Of a stretch of DNA of 64,000 nucleotides, positions 63,521 through 64,000 are shown piece by piece. How positions within the stretch are numbered: position 1 is the first letter of the stretch; every line of letters starts with the position of its first letter. A program made the translations under genes and the position numbers. The stretch covers positions 62,001 to 126,000 of the forward strand of contig NZ_AYYY01000061.1 in assembly GCF_001436295.1 (NCBI RefSeq), written 5' to 3'. The notes beneath the pieces are model-generated. The model made no database searches, was not told where the DNA came from, and was given only the letters and a program-made list of their open reading frames with translations. The stretch comes from Paucilactobacillus vaccinostercus DSM 20634 (GTDB lineage: Bacteria > Bacillota > Bacilli > Lactobacillales > Lactobacillaceae).

Positions 63521-64000
63521 ATGAAAACCTATCAAAATAATGCCGCTTGGGGCAAAATTGCAGCTTATTTACCAAAGAATTACCAATTCAACCCGACCAC
63601 GAAACCGGTTGAAGCATTCTGGGAATGGCATAAGAATCAAATTCATCTAGATACATTTCGAAATCCAGATGCGCCAGTTAAAATTATTTTACTGCATGGT
63701 GTTGGGACTAATGGCCGGCAGATGTCGACGATCTTAGGTAGTCCACTTGCGCAAGACGGATTAGAAGTGGTTTCGATCGATATGCCATTGTATGGAATGT
63801 CGGTGATTAATCAGCATGATCCAGTGACCTACGCCGATTGGGTGCAATTGGGCAGCGATTATGTTGATTACGAACGGCAGCGTGATGATCGGCCGATTTT
63901 TCTTTACGGGCTATCTGCTGGTGGAATGGAAACCTATCATGTGGCAGCCAAAAATCGGCATGTTGCTGGTATTATCGGCATGACGTTTTTAGATCAACGA
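63521..64000 (+). CDS. Alpha/beta hydrolase, cut by the right edge
   Basis: The first 160 codons of an alpha/beta-fold hydrolase. The oxyanion block reads ILLHGVGTNGR near residue 50 and the nucleophile elbow YGLSAGGME near 132 (GxSxG). No signal peptide. AAAGGA precedes ATG 63521. The catalytic acid and histidine would lie beyond the window. Probably an esterase under control of the adjacent ArsR protein. Confidence 0.88.
   Translation, partial: MKTYQNNAAWGKIAAYLPKNYQFNPTTKPVEAFWEWHKNQIHLDTFRNPDAPVKIILLHGVGTNGRQMSTILGSPLAQDGLEVVSIDMPLYGMSVINQHDPVTYADWVQLGSDYVDYERQRDDRPIFLYGLSAGGMETYHVAAKNRHVAGIIGMTFLDQR

Overview
The window looks like chromosomal DNA of a heterofermentative-type member of the Lactobacillaceae (Levilactobacillus/Lactiplantibacillus-like). 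Evidence: strong GGAGG ribosome sites, catabolite-repression-like (cre) boxes, a divergent padR/phenolic acid decarboxylase pair almost identical in motif to that of Lactiplantibacillus plantarum, a C69 dipeptidase, a proline iminopeptidase, DUF4811 next to a DHA2 pump, and GRP-family sugar transporters. Species cannot be fixed from the sequence alone. Six copies of the ParB-binding site parS (four perfect TGTTTCACGTGAAACA) lie between genes from 22.4 to 62.5 kb, so the segment is probably close to the replication origin. No prophage, insertion sequence, CRISPR array, rRNA or tRNA was recognised.

Layout. 0-2.8 kb: LacI regulator flanked by two copies of one operator, an EAL phosphodiesterase and the debris of a ketopantoate reductase. 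3.0-6.5 kb: AT-rich nucleoside salvage operon (Crp-like regulator, nucleoside phosphorylase, PnuC-family transporter, phosphopentomutase). 6.7-13.0 kb: membrane proteins (MFS-like, TauE-like, ClC), a GGDEF diguanylate cyclase and a secretion-independent C69 dipeptidase. 13.3-22.2 kb: carbohydrate island with a GDSL esterase, sugar porter, winged-helix/PfkB fusion regulator, intracellular GH28, GPH transporter, and an AraC/GRP-transporter divergent pair. 22.4-26.5 kb: MFS, uracil-DNA-glycosylase-like protein, HAD phosphatase, padR-padA. 26.6-31.5 kb: an autoregulated zinc-finger/LuxR/DUF2087 regulator with a degenerate GIY-YIG protein and a CAT-like acetyltransferase, then a TetM-type ribosomal protection GTPase and a proline iminopeptidase. 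31.5-38 kb: second GGDEF protein, an isolated sufB and a SWIM/SNF2 helicase. 38-43 kb: drug pump with ArsR, SdpR/SdpI-like pair, AlkZ-like protein, VTT protein. 43-45.5 kb: P1B-4 metal ATPase with an alpha5-site ArsR sensor. 45.5-58.9 kb: small regulator-plus-target modules (AKR/MerR, BrnQ, secreted histidine phosphatase, TetR/DHA2/DUF4811, XRE, SDR/acetyltransferase/MerR, ABC exporter/TetR). 59-64 kb: DUF554, LysR, DUF1697, second GRP transporter, pentapeptide protein, ArsR and an alpha/beta hydrolase cut by the right edge.

How it fits together. Most of the window is a string of self-contained environmental-response modules: a sensor, its visible palindromic operator, and one exporter or enzyme. 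Two diguanylate cyclases without an RxxD inhibitory site and one intact-looking EAL phosphodiesterase could form a complete c-di-GMP circuit. The carbohydrate island looks built to import small (probably pectin-derived) glycans and cleave them inside the cell. The observations I consider most worth following are the PfkB domain of its regulator, which has lost the catalytic aspartate and may be a pure ligand sensor; the zinc-finger/DUF2087 plus pseudo-GIY-YIG plus acetyltransferase operon with its double 21-bp operator; and two genes (LysR and ClC) that have good Shine-Dalgarno sequences but no ATG, GTG or TTG start codon, only ATT/ATC.
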